Below, piece after piece: positions 52,381 through 54,071 of a stretch of 54,071 nt of DNA. Numbering within the stretch: position 1 is the first letter of the stretch; every line of letters begins with the position of its first letter. The notes under the pieces were generated by a model that was not told the origin of the DNA, ran no database searches, and was given only the letters and a program-made list of their open reading frames with translations. The stretch spans positions 1 to 54,071 of the forward strand of contig NZ_LGCN01000236.1 in NCBI RefSeq assembly GCF_001279005.1, written 5' to 3'. A program made the translations under genes and the position numbers. The stretch is from Streptomyces caelestis. Its GTDB lineage: Bacteria; Actinomycetota; Actinomycetes; Streptomycetales; Streptomycetaceae.

Positions 52381-53634
52381 CTACGCCTCCCGCGCCGCCT
52401 TCGCCGCGATGTCCGTGCGGTGCTGGGAGCCGTCGAGGCCGATGCGGGACACCGCGCGGTAGGCGCGGTCGCGGGCCTCGGTGAGGTCCTTGCCGGTCGC
52501 GGTGACGGACAGCACGCGCCCGCCCGCGCTGACGACCGCGTCGCCGTCCCGTTTCGTCCCCGCGTGCAGCACGTACGCGTGCGGGGCGTCCTGGGCGGCG
52601 ATCTCGTCCAGGCCCGTGATCGGGTCGCCGGTGCGCGGGGCGCCGGGGTAGTTGTGCGAGGCGACGACCACGGTGACCGCGGCCTCGTCGCTCCAGCGCG
52701 TCGGCTCCAGGTGGGCGAGGTTGCCGGTGGCGGCGGCCATCAGCAGACCGCCCAGCGGGGTCTTCAGCCGGGCCAGGACCACCTGGGTCTCGGGGTCGCC
52801 GAAGCGGGCGTTGAACTCGATCACGCGGACCCCGCGCGAGGTGATCGCCAGACCGGCGTAGAGCAGTCCGGAGAACGGGGTGCCGCGGCGCCGCATCTCG
52901 TCCACCGTCGGCTGGAGGACCGTCTCCACGACCTCGTCGACCAGCTTGGGGTCGGCCCACGGCAGCGGGGAGTACGCCCCCATGCCGCCGGTGTTCGGGC
53001 CCTCGTCGCCGTCCAGCGCGCGCTTGAAGTCCTGGGCGGGCTGGAGCGGTACGACCGTCTCGCCGTCGGTGATCGCGAAGAGGGAGACCTCGGGGCCGTC
53101 GAGGAACTCCTCGATGACCACCCGCTCGCACCCGCCGGCGTGCGCGCGGGCCGCCTCGAGGTCGTCGGTGACGACGACGCCCTTGCCGGCCGCGAGCCCG
53201 TCGTCCTTGACGACGTAGGGGGCGCCGAACGCGCTGAGGGCGGCGTCGACCTCCTCGGGCGTGGTGCAGACGTAGCTGCGGGCGGTGGGCACGCCGGCCC
53301 CCGCCATGACGTCCTTGGCGAAGGCCTTGGAGCCCTCGAGCCGCGCGGCCTCCTTGGAGGGGCCGAAGACCGGGATGCCCGCGTCGCGCACGGCGTCGGC
53401 GACACCGGCGACGAGGGGCGCCTCCGGGCCGACCACCACGAGGTCGGCGCCGAGCCGGGTGGCCAGCGCGGACACGGCCGCGCCGTCGAGGGCGTCGACC
53501 TGGTGCAGCTCGGCGACCTCGGCGATGCCGGCGTTGCCGGGGGCGCAGTGCAGCGCGGTGACGTCGGGGTCGAGGGACAGGGAGTGGCACAGGGCGTGTT
53601 CGCGGGCGCCGCTGCCGATGACGAGGACCTTCAC
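52381..53634 (-). CDS. purD: Phosphoribosylamine-glycine ligase (GAR synthetase)
   Basis: A 417-aa ATP-grasp enzyme forming GAR from phosphoribosylamine, glycine and ATP. Motifs: [15 protein letters not shown] at the N-terminus, [39 protein letters not shown] and [14 protein letters not shown] with metal-binding acids. Length is normal. Start: GTG at 53634, without a strong ribosome-binding site. It lies about 100 bases downstream of dnaX on the same strand; no terminator was seen between them. Confidence 0.97.
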   Translation of the reverse strand: MKVLVIGSGAREHALCHSLSLDPDVTALHCAPGNAGIAEVAELHQVDALDGAAVSALATRLGADLVVVGPEAPLVAGVADAVRDAGIPVFGPSKEAARLEGSKAFAKDVMAGAGVPTARSYVCTTPEEVDAALSAFGAPYVVKDDGLAAGKGVVVTDDLEAARAHAGGCERVVIEEFLDGPEVSLFAITDGETVVPLQPAQDFKRALDGDEGPNTGGMGAYSPLPWADPKLVDEVVETVLQPTVDEMRRRGTPFSGLLYAGLAITSRGVRVIEFNARFGDPETQVVLARLKTPLGGLLMAAATGNLAHLEPTRWSDEAAVTVVVASHNYPGAPRTGDPITGLDEIAAQDAPHAYVLHAGTKRDGDAVVSAGGRVLSVTATGKDLTEARDRAYRAVSRIGLDGSQHRTDIAAKAAREA

Positions 53635-53733
53635 GGGGGTCAGCCTAACGGGAGCCGGCGGGTTCGCCTTGTGCGGGCTTCCGAAGGAGCGGGAGGACGC
53701 CGTTCGTACGTTCCTCCCAACCGCTCCCGGTCG

Positions 53734-54071
53734 CTAGTCGTTCGTGAACTCCTCGACGACCGTCGCGCCCAGTTCGCGGACGAGCAGCTCCTGTCCGGAG
53801 AGGGCGGACTCGTCCAGGTCGGGGTCGTCGTCCTCGGGGACGTCGTCCTCGGGCGAGACGGGGGGCGGCGGCTCCGGGGCGGACGGGCGGGGGGCCGGGG
53901 CGGGCGTGGAGACCGCCGGGGCGCTCGCCGCCGGCTGCGCGGGCGCGGCGGCCGGGGCGCTCGGCGGGGGGGCGGAGGGCCGCTGGCCGCCTCCGGGGCC
54001 GCCGTACCCGCCGCCGGCGCGGCCGACGGCGGGCGCCCCGGCCGGGGCCGGCGCCGCCATGCCTCCCCCGC
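53734..54071 (-). CDS. dnaX: DNA polymerase III gamma/tau subunit, C-terminal end (partial)
   Basis: An open frame runs off the right edge and ends at 53734. It encodes about 112 residues: a Pro/Ala/Gly-rich linker, an acidic stretch (DDVPEDDDPDLDESAL), then SGQELLVRELGATVVEEFTN at the C-terminus, an end I recognise from Streptomyces DnaX. The position next to purD agrees. The AAA+ clamp-loader part lies outside the window. Confidence 0.75.
   Translation of the reverse strand, partial: GGGMAAPAPAGAPAVGRAGGGYGGPGGGQRPSAPPPSAPAAAPAQPAASAPAVSTPAPAPRPSAPEPPPPVSPEDDVPEDDDPDLDESALSGQELLVRELGATVVEEFTND

Overview
The window is high-GC actinobacterial DNA, almost certainly from a Streptomyces chromosome. 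Markers are bldC, an Lsr2-type nucleoid protein, valine dehydrogenase, a DUF3073 protein, an ORF1590-like sporulation regulator, a consensus parS site, and the dnaX-purD-purC-purSQL-purF-purM order. As I remember it, this matches the S. coelicolor SCO4067-SCO4115 neighbourhood, a core region on one side of oriC. Most genes have strong third-position GC bias and many start with GTG.

Left part (1-13.8 kb): tail of an upstream gene, an asparagine-synthetase-like protein related to lasso-peptide cyclases, the sporulation-associated regulator, L-2-hydroxyglutarate oxidase, trmB plus a PrsW-type membrane protease, an M23 peptidase preceded by a c-di-AMP (ydaO) riboswitch, tRNA-fMet, a RibD-like protein with reversed domain order, a NarL-type two-component pair and a small DUF3040-like membrane protein.

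13.9-19.2 kb looks like a decayed island in tRNA-Lys(TTT). The intact tRNA lies at one end, a diverged copy of its 3' half lies at the other end in the same orientation, and a broken tyrosine-recombinase fragment sits beside the intact tRNA. The cargo is a cold-shock protein, a DEAD-box helicase broken by an apparent 23-nt deletion, a CBS-domain protein, an SCO5918-family protein and a possible GvpU-like protein.

19.3-30.4 kb: a second, intact DEAD-box helicase with a repetitive Arg/Asp/Gly tail, a lipoprotein, a small zinc metallopeptidase, a membrane metallophosphoesterase, tRNA-Glu/Asp/Phe with a parS site between Asp and Phe, hrpA, a second tRNA-Asp followed by degenerate repeats of its own 3' end, a 65-codon ORF, and bldC with a textbook terminator.

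30.8-54 kb: a conserved hypothetical protein, vdh, DUF3073, then the purine genes purM, purF, purL, purQ, purS, purC and purD in four groups. Interleaved are a META-domain lipoprotein, a mycothiol-dependent-isomerase-like protein, a membrane-anchored protein, lsr2, and an ABC exporter plus DesK/DesR-like two-component cassette lying between two copies of tRNA-Gly(GCC) with their terminators. There are also a DMFase-like protein and a membrane protein resembling an M48 peptidase without its catalytic motif. The window ends in the C-terminus of dnaX.

The purine genes give a three-subunit FGAM synthase (PurS/PurQ/PurL) with translationally coupled starts, plus PurF, PurM, PurC and PurD. No CRISPR array, intact insertion sequence or rRNA was found.
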